Source of the DNA: an uncultured Verrucomicrobia subdivision 3 bacterium
Lineage (GTDB): Bacteria; Verrucomicrobiota; Verrucomicrobiia; Limisphaerales; UBA11358
Reading direction: 5' to 3'
DNA: 55,963 nucleotides
NCBI GenBank assembly: GCA_903944085.1
Contig: CAJAQO010000083.1
Span: 70,590-126,552 of the forward strand
The translations under genes and the position numbers were made by a program. Of the stretch, positions 24,548-31,234 are shown in pieces. A model generated the notes under the pieces. It was not told the origin of the DNA and searched no databases. It was given only the letters and a program-made list of their open reading frames with translations. Every line of letters begins with the position of its first letter. Positions within the stretch are counted from its first letter, which is position 1.

Positions 24548-25630
24548 TCAGACCTGGTTCCGTTCTGAATAATAGCGGAAGCGATTGATGCGATAGACCC
24601 AGGCCAGCACTTCGGCCACGGCGGCGTAAAGCTGCGCCGGCACTTCGCCGCCCACTTTCGCGTGCTTGAACAGCGTCCGCGCGAGCGGCTTGTTTTCCAT
24701 GATGGGCACTTGATGCTGGACGGCGATCTCGCGGATTTTTTGCGCGTTGAGGCGGATGCCTTTGGCGACGACCTTTGGGGCTTTCATGGTTTTGCGGTCG
24801 TAGCGCAGGGCGATGGCGATATGCGTGGGGTTGGTCACCACGACGTCGGCCTTGGCGACTTCGGCCAACTGTTTGGCCTTGCTCGCGGACTTACGGCGGC
24901 GGCGGGCATTTTTGATTTGCGGGTTGCCTTCGGTGCTCTTGGCTTCTTCCTTTAATTCCTCTTTGGTCATCATCAAGTCGCGGCCGGTCTTCCAGAATTG
25001 ATAGCCGTAATCGGCGGCGGCGATGACCACGAGCGCTAGCGACACGCGCAGCAAAATGCTTAACCCGGTCTGGCCCAGAAATTCCGCCAACCGCCCGACA
25101 CTCACCGAGGTCGTGAAAATCGGATCAAGCAAAACGGCGCGGATTTCCGTGTAGGTGAGCGCGAGGACGATGGCGAATTTCACCGCCGCAATCGCCGTCG
25201 GCACCAGCGTCTGGTTGGAGAACAGGCGCTGAAAACCCGTCACCGGATTCACGCGGTTCCAGTCCGGCGCCAGAATTTCGGAGGCCGTCTGAAACCGGTT
25301 TTGAATCGCGCCGGCCACCAGGCCCGCGAGCATGGTGATGAACACGAACGGCCCGGCGCATTTCAGCACCAGCAGCGCGCCGGACACGCCGTAAGCTTGC
25401 AGGGAGTCGGCGGTAACGGGCGTGTTGTAAAGATGACCGAAGGTTTGCACCTCGGTGTTGACGAGCGTCTGCCACGTTTCGCGGCCGCAGAACGTCAGCG
25501 CCGCCACGCCGCCGAGCAGCACAAAAACCGTTTGCACTTCGGCGCTGCGCGGCGTCTGGCCTTTTTTGATGGCCTCTTCCAGCCGCCGCTGGGTCGGCTG
25601 CTCGGTTTTTTCGCCGGTTTGCTCGCTCAT
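24548..25630 (-). CDS. flhB: Flagellar type III export switch protein FlhB
   Basis: A 360-residue inner-membrane protein of the flagellar export gate. It has a charged N-terminus (EKTEQPTQRRLEEAIKKGQ), four transmembrane segments between about 35 and 210, and a long cytosolic domain with the autocleavage site NPTH in VVTNPTHIAIALRYD. FlhB switches export from rod and hook subunits to filament subunits after hook completion. The length is normal. It is the last gene of the 20-gene flagellar operon and starts one base after fliR. Its stop codon lies in a short palindrome (ACCAGGT/ACCTGGT, 24541-24558) that has no T-run. Confidence 0.95.
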   Translation of the reverse strand: MSEQTGEKTEQPTQRRLEEAIKKGQTPRSAEVQTVFVLLGGVAALTFCGRETWQTLVNTEVQTFGHLYNTPVTADSLQAYGVSGALLVLKCAGPFVFITMLAGLVAGAIQNRFQTASEILAPDWNRVNPVTGFQRLFSNQTLVPTAIAAVKFAIVLALTYTEIRAVLLDPIFTTSVSVGRLAEFLGQTGLSILLRVSLALVVIAAADYGYQFWKTGRDLMMTKEELKEEAKSTEGNPQIKNARRRRKSASKAKQLAEVAKADVVVTNPTHIAIALRYDRKTMKAPKVVAKGIRLNAQKIREIAVQHQVPIMENKPLARTLFKHAKVGGEVPAQLYAAVAEVLAWVYRINRFRYYSERNQV

Positions 25631-25631
25631 G

Positions 25632-26396
25632 TCAGCCTCCGTGCAGCATCTGGCCCAGGCCGATCAGGTCATCCGGCAGCCGTTGCAGATGGTTGACGAT
25701 ATATTGCGCCGCGATTTGCAGCGTGAAGCCGAACACGACCAAGCCGGCGGCGATCTTGATGCCGAAACTTTCCGAAAAAACATTCATCTGCGGCACCGCG
25801 CGGCTCAGCACGGCAAAAAAAACCGTGATGCAAAACGAGACCGCCATCACCGGCGCGGAAATCTGCAGGGCGATCACGAAAATTTGCGAGGTGCGCGCCA
25901 CCATCGTTTCAAACAAAGCCGAACTCAAATGACCGTCGCCCAGCGGCAGCACGTCGAAGGATTTGGCAAAACCGAGCAACAGGCCGTGATGCAAATCCAG
26001 CGAGAGCATCGTGATGGTCGCGAGGAAAAACAGGATCAGCCCCGGCACCTGTTCCGGCTGGCGGGAGGTCGGATCCATGATGCTGCCCATGCTCAAGCCA
26101 ATTTCGTTGGCGATGATGACGCCCGCGATGTCCGTCGCGAAAAAAACCATGCGCGCAAAAAATCCAAACAGCAGGCCGATGGCGATTTCGCGCGCGACCA
26201 GGCCGAACAGCGTCAGCAAATCCAGGTGGCTGATGGCGAACGGCGGCAGTTGCGGCGCGAGCAGCAGCGCGGCCAGCGCGGCCAGCGCCACGCGCATCGT
26301 CGCCGGAAAATTCACCGCCGAAAAAAACGGCAGCGCCAGAAAAAATGCGCCCATTCGCACGAACACCAGGAACCAGTTGTAGAAATCAATTTCCAT
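25632..26396 (-). CDS. fliR: Flagellar export gate protein FliR
   Basis: A 254-residue very hydrophobic protein with about six membrane-spanning segments and family-typical regions such as FVRMGAFFLALPFFS and GLSMGSIMDPTSRQ. FliR forms the export gate with FliP and FliQ at the centre of the basal body. The gap to fliQ upstream (26397-26500) is unusually long for this operon, where most genes overlap, and is filled by an inverted heptamer repeat. FliR and FlhB are adjacent, as in many flagellar clusters. Confidence 0.94.
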   Translation of the reverse strand: MEIDFYNWFLVFVRMGAFFLALPFFSAVNFPATMRVALAALAALLLAPQLPPFAISHLDLLTLFGLVAREIAIGLLFGFFARMVFFATDIAGVIIANEIGLSMGSIMDPTSRQPEQVPGLILFFLATITMLSLDLHHGLLLGFAKSFDVLPLGDGHLSSALFETMVARTSQIFVIALQISAPVMAVSFCITVFFAVLSRAVPQMNVFSESFGIKIAAGLVVFGFTLQIAAQYIVNHLQRLPDDLIGLGQMLHGG

Positions 26397-26404
26397 CTTG
26401 CGGC

Positions 26405-26498
26405 GAATGAAGAATGAAAAATGAAGAATGAAGAAGCTTCTTCGCCGAACCCGCGCCGGTTTTTATTTCTTCATTTTTCATTTTGCCTTCCTCATTTG
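26405..26498. repeat. Inverted heptamer repeats between fliQ and fliR
   Basis: The left arm (26405-26440) consists of GAATGAA/AAATGAA units. The right arm (26465-26498) is its imperfect reverse complement with TTCTTCA and TTTTTCA units. A GC-rich loop lies between. In the operon mRNA this would form a long stem between fliQ and fliR. It is one of only two sizeable gaps in the 15-kb operon. Confidence 0.8.
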
Positions 26499-26500
26499 TT

Positions 26501-26770
26501 TCAGTGCGCCACCTGCGGCATCTTCATAAAGACCGCCGTGGTGAAGTCAATCAGCGACCGCACAATCCACGGCAGCAGCAAAAGCAGAATCCCGATCACC
26601 GCCAGCGCCTTGGGCACAAAGGCCAGCGTCTGTTCGTGAATTGTCGTCACGGCCTGGAACAGGCTGATCGCGAGGCCCACGACCATGGCCGTCAGCAAAA
26701 TCGGCGCGGCGATGGTTAGCGCCTGGAAAATCATGGTCTTCAACAGTTCGATGGCAAATTCAGGATTCAT
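26501..26770 (-). CDS. fliQ: Flagellar export gate protein FliQ
   Basis: An 89-residue protein with two transmembrane helices (FQALTIAAPILLTAMVVGL and VPKALAVIGILLLLLPWIV), separated by the conserved SLFQAVTTIHEQTLAFVPK loop typical of FliQ. It builds the export gate with FliP and FliR. The ATG at 26770 matches the family start MNPEFAIELLKTMI. The frame remains open upstream through the heptamer repeat, but that part is not FliQ. It is flanked on both sides by inverted heptamer repeats. Confidence 0.94.
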   Translation of the reverse strand: MNPEFAIELLKTMIFQALTIAAPILLTAMVVGLAISLFQAVTTIHEQTLAFVPKALAVIGILLLLLPWIVRSLIDFTTAVFMKMPQVAH

Positions 26771-26773
26771 AAC

Positions 26774-26860
26774 ATTTTCAATTTTCAATTTCCAATCGCC
26801 AATTTGTTTTGGCGGCGCATACGATTTTGAAATTGGCAATTGGCATTTGAAAAATGGAAA
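26774..26860. repeat. Inverted heptamer repeats between fliP and fliQ
   Basis: The left arm (26774-26807) is TTTTCAA, TTTTCAA, TTTCCAA, TCGCCAA and the start of another unit. The right arm (26826-26860) is its imperfect reverse complement (ATTGGCA, ATTGGCA, TTTGAAA). The loop includes GGCGGCGC. It separates the fliP stop from the fliQ start by about 95 bases in an otherwise overlapping operon. Confidence 0.8.
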
Positions 26861-26865
26861 TCGGT

Positions 26866-27639
26866 TCACATTCCAAAGCTGCGCACGAGCGATTGCACGA
26901 TCAGCGACCAGCCGTCCACCAGCACGAACAGCAGTAGTTTCAGCGGCAGCGAAATCGTCATCGGCGGCATCATCATCATGCCCATGCTCATCAGCACGGT
27001 CGCCACCACGATGTCGATCAAAATAAACGGCACGTAAATCAGAAAGCCCATTTGAAATGCCGTGCGCAGTTCGCTGATGATGAACGCCGGCGTGACGACG
27101 CGCAGCGGCAACTCTTCCACTTTGGTCGGCGGCAATTTGGCCATCGAGACAAACAGTTCCACATCCTTGGGCCGCGTCTGCTTGAGCATGAAATTGCGCA
27201 GATGGCCGCTCGCGGCATCCAGCGCCTGCTGGCTGGTGATTTTGTGCGCCTGATACGGCTCCAGCGCGTCGTGGTTGATGCCGTCCCAAACCGGGGCCAT
27301 GACAAAAAAAGTGATGAACAGCGACAGGCCGATGATGATCTGGTTGCCGGGCGAGCCTTGCAGTTGCAGCGCGGAGCGCACGAAACCGAGCACAATGGCA
27401 ACGCGCGTGAAACAGGTCATCAACAGCAAAATCGAAGGCGCGAGCGACAGCAGCGTGATGAGAAAAAGAATTTTGATGCCGGAATCAATGTCCGGCGCGC
27501 CGCTGTTGCCGTTGAGCGAAATCGAAAGCGGGCCGAGGCTGGTCGTGGCCACGTTCGTCTGCGCGGAAGCGGCAAACGCGCCGAACAGAAGAAACAAGAC
27601 GGCGCCGACCCGGCAAAATTTGAGCAAAGCCGGTTTCAT
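26866..27639 (-). CDS. fliP: Flagellar export gate protein FliP
   Basis: A 257-residue export gate protein with a cleavable-type signal sequence (VLFLLFGAFAASAQ), as in many FliP proteins. The membrane-spanning core starts at ILFLITLLSLAPSILLLMTCFTR and includes the signature FIISELRTAFQMGFLIYVPF and the Met-rich loop MGMMMMPP. Five FliP subunits form the core pore of the flagellar type III secretion system. The start codon overlaps the fliO stop by four bases. Confidence 0.95.
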   Translation of the reverse strand: MKPALLKFCRVGAVLFLLFGAFAASAQTNVATTSLGPLSISLNGNSGAPDIDSGIKILFLITLLSLAPSILLLMTCFTRVAIVLGFVRSALQLQGSPGNQIIIGLSLFITFFVMAPVWDGINHDALEPYQAHKITSQQALDAASGHLRNFMLKQTRPKDVELFVSMAKLPPTKVEELPLRVVTPAFIISELRTAFQMGFLIYVPFILIDIVVATVLMSMGMMMMPPMTISLPLKLLLFVLVDGWSLIVQSLVRSFGM

Positions 27640-28154
27640 TTCCGTTTCAGCACCTGGGCCAGCGCCTGGCTAAACGGCATGGGTGCGGCGGGTTTTCCGG
27701 CGGCTTCCGGTTCGGCAGCCTCGGCATCGGGCAAATGGCTCAACAGATTCACGCCGGCGGGCGAGGTGGCGACGAGAAAACGCTGGCGTTCGTAGCCGAC
27801 GACAAACACCGCCTGCCGCGCGCCGAGCGACCGCGTTTCAACAATGTTCAGCTTCGGCGACTGGCCGCGTTGCAGTGCGAGCCGCTGCCAGTTTTTGAAA
27901 AACCAGGCACCGGCGAGAAACAGTCCGAGCACCAGCGCGAGCGCGCCGGTGACGCGCAGCAGCGAAACGCCGGCGGCCGGAAATGGCGGCGCGGTGACGG
28001 GCGCGTTGGTGGATTGCGCCAACAGATTTCCCGCCGCAAAGCAAACGGCGACGCAAAAAAAAGTCCGCGCGCCCGACCGAAAGCCTTGGCAAAACAAAGG
28101 GAAATCAAGGGTTCGGACCGGGCGCGAGGACGTAAATTTTTTTTGGCCGTTCAT
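27636..28154 (-). CDS. fliO: FliO-like flagellar export accessory protein
   Basis: A 172-residue protein with one N-terminal hydrophobic signal-like segment (FFCVAVCFAAGNLLAQ) and one transmembrane helix near 70-87 (LLRVTGALALVLGLFLAGAWFF). A cytosolic domain follows with LNIVETRSLGARQAVFVVGYERQRFLVA, the typical FliO fold signature. FliO helps assemble the FliP ring. Position between fliN and fliP, with overlaps on both sides, supports the call. FliO is poorly conserved in sequence. Confidence 0.85.
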   Translation of the reverse strand: MNGQKKFTSSRPVRTLDFPLFCQGFRSGARTFFCVAVCFAAGNLLAQSTNAPVTAPPFPAAGVSLLRVTGALALVLGLFLAGAWFFKNWQRLALQRGQSPKLNIVETRSLGARQAVFVVGYERQRFLVATSPAGVNLLSHLPDAEAAEPEAAGKPAAPMPFSQALAQVLKRK

Positions 28155-28420
28155 GCCGCGATTGGCTGGCCGACGACCTCGGTGATTTTCACGCCGTAGC
28201 GGTCTTCGATGACGACGACTTCGCCGCGGGCGATGAGCTTGCCGTTCACGCTCAACTCGACGGGCGCGTCCGCCGGTTTGTCGAGCTGCACGACGGAGCC
28301 GATGATGAGCTGCAGCACCTCGCGCATCGGCAGCTTGCAGCCGCCGAGTTCGATGGTGAGGCTGACCGGCACATCGAGCACAAGGTTCAGGTTGGAAGGA
28401 TTTTCAAGGGTGGCGTTCAT
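28151..28420 (-). CDS. fliN: Flagellar motor switch protein FliN (SpoA domain only)
   Basis: An 89-residue protein that is nearly all SpoA/surface-presentation domain: LDVPVSLTIELGGCKLPMREVLQL and VNGKLIARGEVVVIEDRYGVKITEV. FliN forms most of the C-ring wall and takes part in torque switching and export cargo docking. It is at the short end of the family, without the acidic N-terminal extension of enterobacterial FliN. The ATG at 28420 overlaps the fliM stop by four bases; the longer upstream frame lies within fliM and is ignored. Confidence 0.93.
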   Translation of the reverse strand: MNATLENPSNLNLVLDVPVSLTIELGGCKLPMREVLQLIIGSVVQLDKPADAPVELSVNGKLIARGEVVVIEDRYGVKITEVVGQPIAA

Positions 28421-29370
28421 GGAGCAATGGCGGCGGTGAGCTGGACGGCCCATTTGGCATCGCTGGTGCCGGGCCGGCCGAAAAATTTGGGAATGTTGCC
28501 GAAGCGAACCACCACCTGCGCGGCGCACGCGGGATCGAGGCCGAGCAGATCGCCGGGCTGAAGCCGCGTGATGTCGCCGGCGGACATTTTCAAGCCCTGC
28601 CATTCGGCGGTCAGCGGCACTTTGACTTCGTCGAATTCCGAATTCCAACGCGGCTTGCCGGGTTTGGGCGCAGCGGGTTCGGCCCCGGTTAATTCCGGAT
28701 TGAGCAGCCGCATCAGCGGTTCAAGCGTGGCGTAAGGGAAAACCATTTGCAACGTCTCGGTCTGCTCCGCGATGGTGGCGGTCACGGTGAGAATGAGCAT
28801 GGACGTTTCCGGCGGCGAGGTCTGGAGAAACTTGCTGTTGTTTTCGTGGCCGAGCACCGTCGCGTGCAGATCGCGCATTTCGGGCCAGTGATTGCACCAC
28901 TCGGAAAGGATGAGCATCGCGGATTGGTCGCTCAAGGCGACCTCAATGTCCGTCAAATCGCGGTTGTCCGGCGGCATCTGACCGGGGCCGCCGAGCAACC
29001 GGTCCACCAATGTGAGCGCGAGGCGCGGCGGAACGACGAGCAAGCCGGCACCTTTCAGCGGCTCGGTTTTAAACAGCGTGATGTAGCTCGGATTGGACAG
29101 CGTCTCGATGAATTTCTGATAGCTCTCGATGTGAACTTTCGCGAGCGAGAGCGAAAATTCCAACCGCAGAAAAATCGCCAGCCGCGCGGCGAGCGAGCGG
29201 ATGAATTGTTCGTGCCGCTGCCGGATGCGGCGCAGTTCGCTGGCGGCGAGAAAGCCGGATTGGCGGAAATTGTGGGCCCGCACATCCTTGGCCGGCCGGC
29301 GTTCCCGCACCCCGCGCGCAGTCAGGACGACGATTTCATTTTCACTGGCGGATGGCGCGGTGGCTTCCAT
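28417..29370 (-). CDS. fliM: Flagellar motor switch protein FliM without a visible CheY-binding motif
   Basis: A 317-residue C-ring protein. The middle domain starts at AKDVRAHNFRQSGFLAASELRRI and includes HEQFIRSLAARLA, LVDRLLGGPG and LTDIEVAL. The C-terminal SpoA domain begins near 225. FliM normally starts with a CheY-P-binding peptide such as LSQDEIDALL. Here the N-terminus is MEATAPSASENEIVVLTARG, which has no such motif. The rotor may be switched in another way, through FliN or not at all. The gene is six bases downstream of fliL. Confidence 0.93.
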   Translation of the reverse strand: MEATAPSASENEIVVLTARGVRERRPAKDVRAHNFRQSGFLAASELRRIRQRHEQFIRSLAARLAIFLRLEFSLSLAKVHIESYQKFIETLSNPSYITLFKTEPLKGAGLLVVPPRLALTLVDRLLGGPGQMPPDNRDLTDIEVALSDQSAMLILSEWCNHWPEMRDLHATVLGHENNSKFLQTSPPETSMLILTVTATIAEQTETLQMVFPYATLEPLMRLLNPELTGAEPAAPKPGKPRWNSEFDEVKVPLTAEWQGLKMSAGDITRLQPGDLLGLDPACAAQVVVRFGNIPKFFGRPGTSDAKWAVQLTAAIAP

Positions 29371-29375
29371 GCGGC

Positions 29376-29918
29376 TTATTGGATGGCGAACTCCGTGATG
29401 TAGATTTCCTGCACCGAATTATCGCCCAGCACATTGTTGAACCCGTTGATCAGCTCGGTGCGGATGAGGTTGCGCGCGCCGGGTTTTTCCAGGTCGGCGA
29501 GCGTTTTGCTGGAGATGGCACCCATCGCCATATCCCGGAGCTGGGGGTCATTTTCGGTGACCTTGGCTTTGAAGGCCTCGCCGCCCGTGCCGACCAGCGT
29601 GACGCTGACGAGCAGATACCGCGCGCCCAAAGTGCCGGCGATATTGACGAGCAACTTGTTGAACGGCACGGAAATTTTCTTGGCGTCCGCCCCGGTTTTG
29701 GCCTTGGCGCCCGAACCACCTTCGGCCGGTTCCTTGATGCCCAGACTTTTTTGCAGCTCCGGCACAATGACAAATTTCGTCATGCCGAACGCGAGCGCGG
29801 GCATGAGCACCACCGCCAGAATGAGCGGCAGCCAGCTTTTGATGCCACCACTCGGCGCAGCAGCGGCAGCCTCGGCGGCGGCGCTTTCGGCCCCGGCAGT
29901 TTTGCGGTCGTCAGCCAT
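29376..29918 (-). CDS. fliL: Flagellar basal body-associated protein FliL
   Basis: A 180-residue single-pass membrane protein. After an Ala-rich cytosolic N-terminus comes one transmembrane helix (SWLPLILAVVLMPALAFGM, about 29-47) and a periplasmic domain of stomatin/SPFH-like fold with LVNIAGTLGARYLLVSVTLV. The C-terminus ends NSVQEIYITEFAIQ, a FliL hallmark. FliL supports stator function near the motor. Position between flgE and fliM agrees with many flagellar operons. Confidence 0.9.
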   Translation of the reverse strand: MADDRKTAGAESAAAEAAAAAPSGGIKSWLPLILAVVLMPALAFGMTKFVIVPELQKSLGIKEPAEGGSGAKAKTGADAKKISVPFNKLLVNIAGTLGARYLLVSVTLVGTGGEAFKAKVTENDPQLRDMAMGAISSKTLADLEKPGARNLIRTELINGFNNVLGDNSVQEIYITEFAIQ

Positions 29919-29924
29919 AAATTT

Positions 29925-30746
29925 TTAGCGCACGAGGTTGATGAGCGTCTGGAGCACGTTGTCACTGGTCGTAATCACTTTGCTGCTCGCCTGATAGGCG
30001 CTCTGCACGGTGATCAGATCCGTGAGCTGCGTGGCTAGATCCACGTTGGACATTTCCAACGAGCCGGTGACCAGCGATCCCATGTTACTGCTGTTCGGTG
30101 CCAGCGGCGTGGTCGTGGCCCCGGCAGCGGTCAGCCCGGAATAAAGATTATCGCCGACTTTGACCAACTGGCTGGGGTCGGCCACATTCTGGAGCAAAAT
30201 CTGCCCGCGCGTGAATTGGGTGCCATCGGCCAGCAGCACGGAAATTTTTCCGTCCGAACCGATCGTGTAGCTTTGCACCGCTGAAGTGTCACCGCTGGGC
30301 GCGCCGGTGTTGTCAATCTTGATGTCGCCCACCGTGCTCAGTCCGGCGTCGCTGTAGCCCTGCACGCGCTGACCCCCGTTCGCCACCAGATAGCCATTGG
30401 AATCCACCGTGAATTGCCCGTCTTGTGTGACATAGGAATTCCCGCTGGTCGGATCTTTGACGAGAAAAAAGCCGTTGCCATTGACCGCCATGTCCGTCTG
30501 CACCCCGGTGGCGGTGATGGAACCGGCGGAAAAATCGTTCGAGATGCCCGCCGACATCACCCCGGTGCCAACCTGGATGGAGCCGGCGGCGTTGGTGCCC
30601 AAGGTCTGGCTTAGCGTGTCCGCGAAATTAAAACTGCCGCTCTTGAAGCCAACCGTGTTGACGTTGGCGATGTTGTTGCCGATGACATTCAGGCTTTGCT
30701 GGTCCTGTTCCAGGGCGCTGAGGCCGGAGTCGATGGAGAGAAGCAT
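29925..30746 (-). CDS. flgE: Flagellar hook protein FlgE, short form
   Basis: A 273-residue flagellar axial protein. The N-terminal SGLSALEQDQQSLNVIGNNIANVNTVGFKS helix and the FADTLSQTLG segment match FlgE. VNGNGFFLVKDP marks the D1 domain, and the C-terminus SNVDLATQLTDLITVQSAYQ ending QTLINLVR matches FlgE better than FlgG. It lies directly after flgD, the usual place of flgE. Typical FlgE is 400 residues or more, so this one would lack most of the outer D2/D3 domains. FlgF or FlgG is the alternative, but the C-terminal helix and neighbour order favour FlgE. Confidence 0.8.
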   Translation of the reverse strand: MLLSIDSGLSALEQDQQSLNVIGNNIANVNTVGFKSGSFNFADTLSQTLGTNAAGSIQVGTGVMSAGISNDFSAGSITATGVQTDMAVNGNGFFLVKDPTSGNSYVTQDGQFTVDSNGYLVANGGQRVQGYSDAGLSTVGDIKIDNTGAPSGDTSAVQSYTIGSDGKISVLLADGTQFTRGQILLQNVADPSQLVKVGDNLYSGLTAAGATTTPLAPNSSNMGSLVTGSLEMSNVDLATQLTDLITVQSAYQASSKVITTSDNVLQTLINLVR

Positions 30747-30764
30747 AATTTTCCTGGGTTTGAT

Positions 30765-31214
30765 TTATTGGTTGGTTGAACTGGTCGAGTTGGTGGTGGT
30801 CGGGAGCGGAGTCGGTGTGACCGCAATCACCTGGCTCAAACTATAAGACGTGCCGTTCACGGTGATCTGCGGCGTGCCATTATTGAGCACGACGCCCGAC
30901 ACGACGCCGTTCGCGGTATTCTGCGAGTCCACTTGCACTGTCACGGTGCTGCCGACCAGACCGTTTGCCTGCATCATCGCCAGCGACGACGTTGACTGGG
31001 TCGCCTGCTGCAACGAAGTGAACTGGGCCATCTGCGCCGCCATGTCGGTATTCGACTGCGGGTTCATCGGATCCTGATATTGCAGTTGCGCCACCAGTAA
31101 TTTCAGAAAATCATTTTGATTCAGCGTGCTGCTGGGATTGGTGGACGTGTCGGTTGACGCGGTCGAAACCGCGCTGGCATTGGACGTCGAAGCTACCGAA
31201 GAAACAGTGCTCAT
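30765..31214 (-). CDS. flgD: Flagellar hook cap protein FlgD, minimal form
   Basis: A 149-residue hook-capping protein. A Ser/Thr-rich N-terminus leads into the conserved LNQNDFLKLLVAQLQYQDPMNP motif and TDMAAQMAQFTSLQQ, the export and assembly region. It then has a single small beta unit (VGSTVTVQV, GVVLNNGTPQITVNG) and a Ser/Thr/Pro tail. The FlgD Ig-like domains present in Salmonella (232 residues) are largely missing. The ATG at 31214 is chosen; the frame extends to 31244 without conservation. It sits between fliK and flgE. Confidence 0.88.
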   Translation of the reverse strand: MSTVSSVASTSNASAVSTASTDTSTNPSSTLNQNDFLKLLVAQLQYQDPMNPQSNTDMAAQMAQFTSLQQATQSTSSLAMMQANGLVGSTVTVQVDSQNTANGVVSGVVLNNGTPQITVNGTSYSLSQVIAVTPTPLPTTTNSTSSTNQ

Positions 31215-31234
31215 AAATAATAAAACAAAAATGG

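Noticed and set aside
24541-24558. Terminator of the flagellar operon at the flhB stop
   Set aside because: The palindrome ACCAGGT/ACCTGGT is short and is not followed by a T-run on the minus strand; it could be chance.
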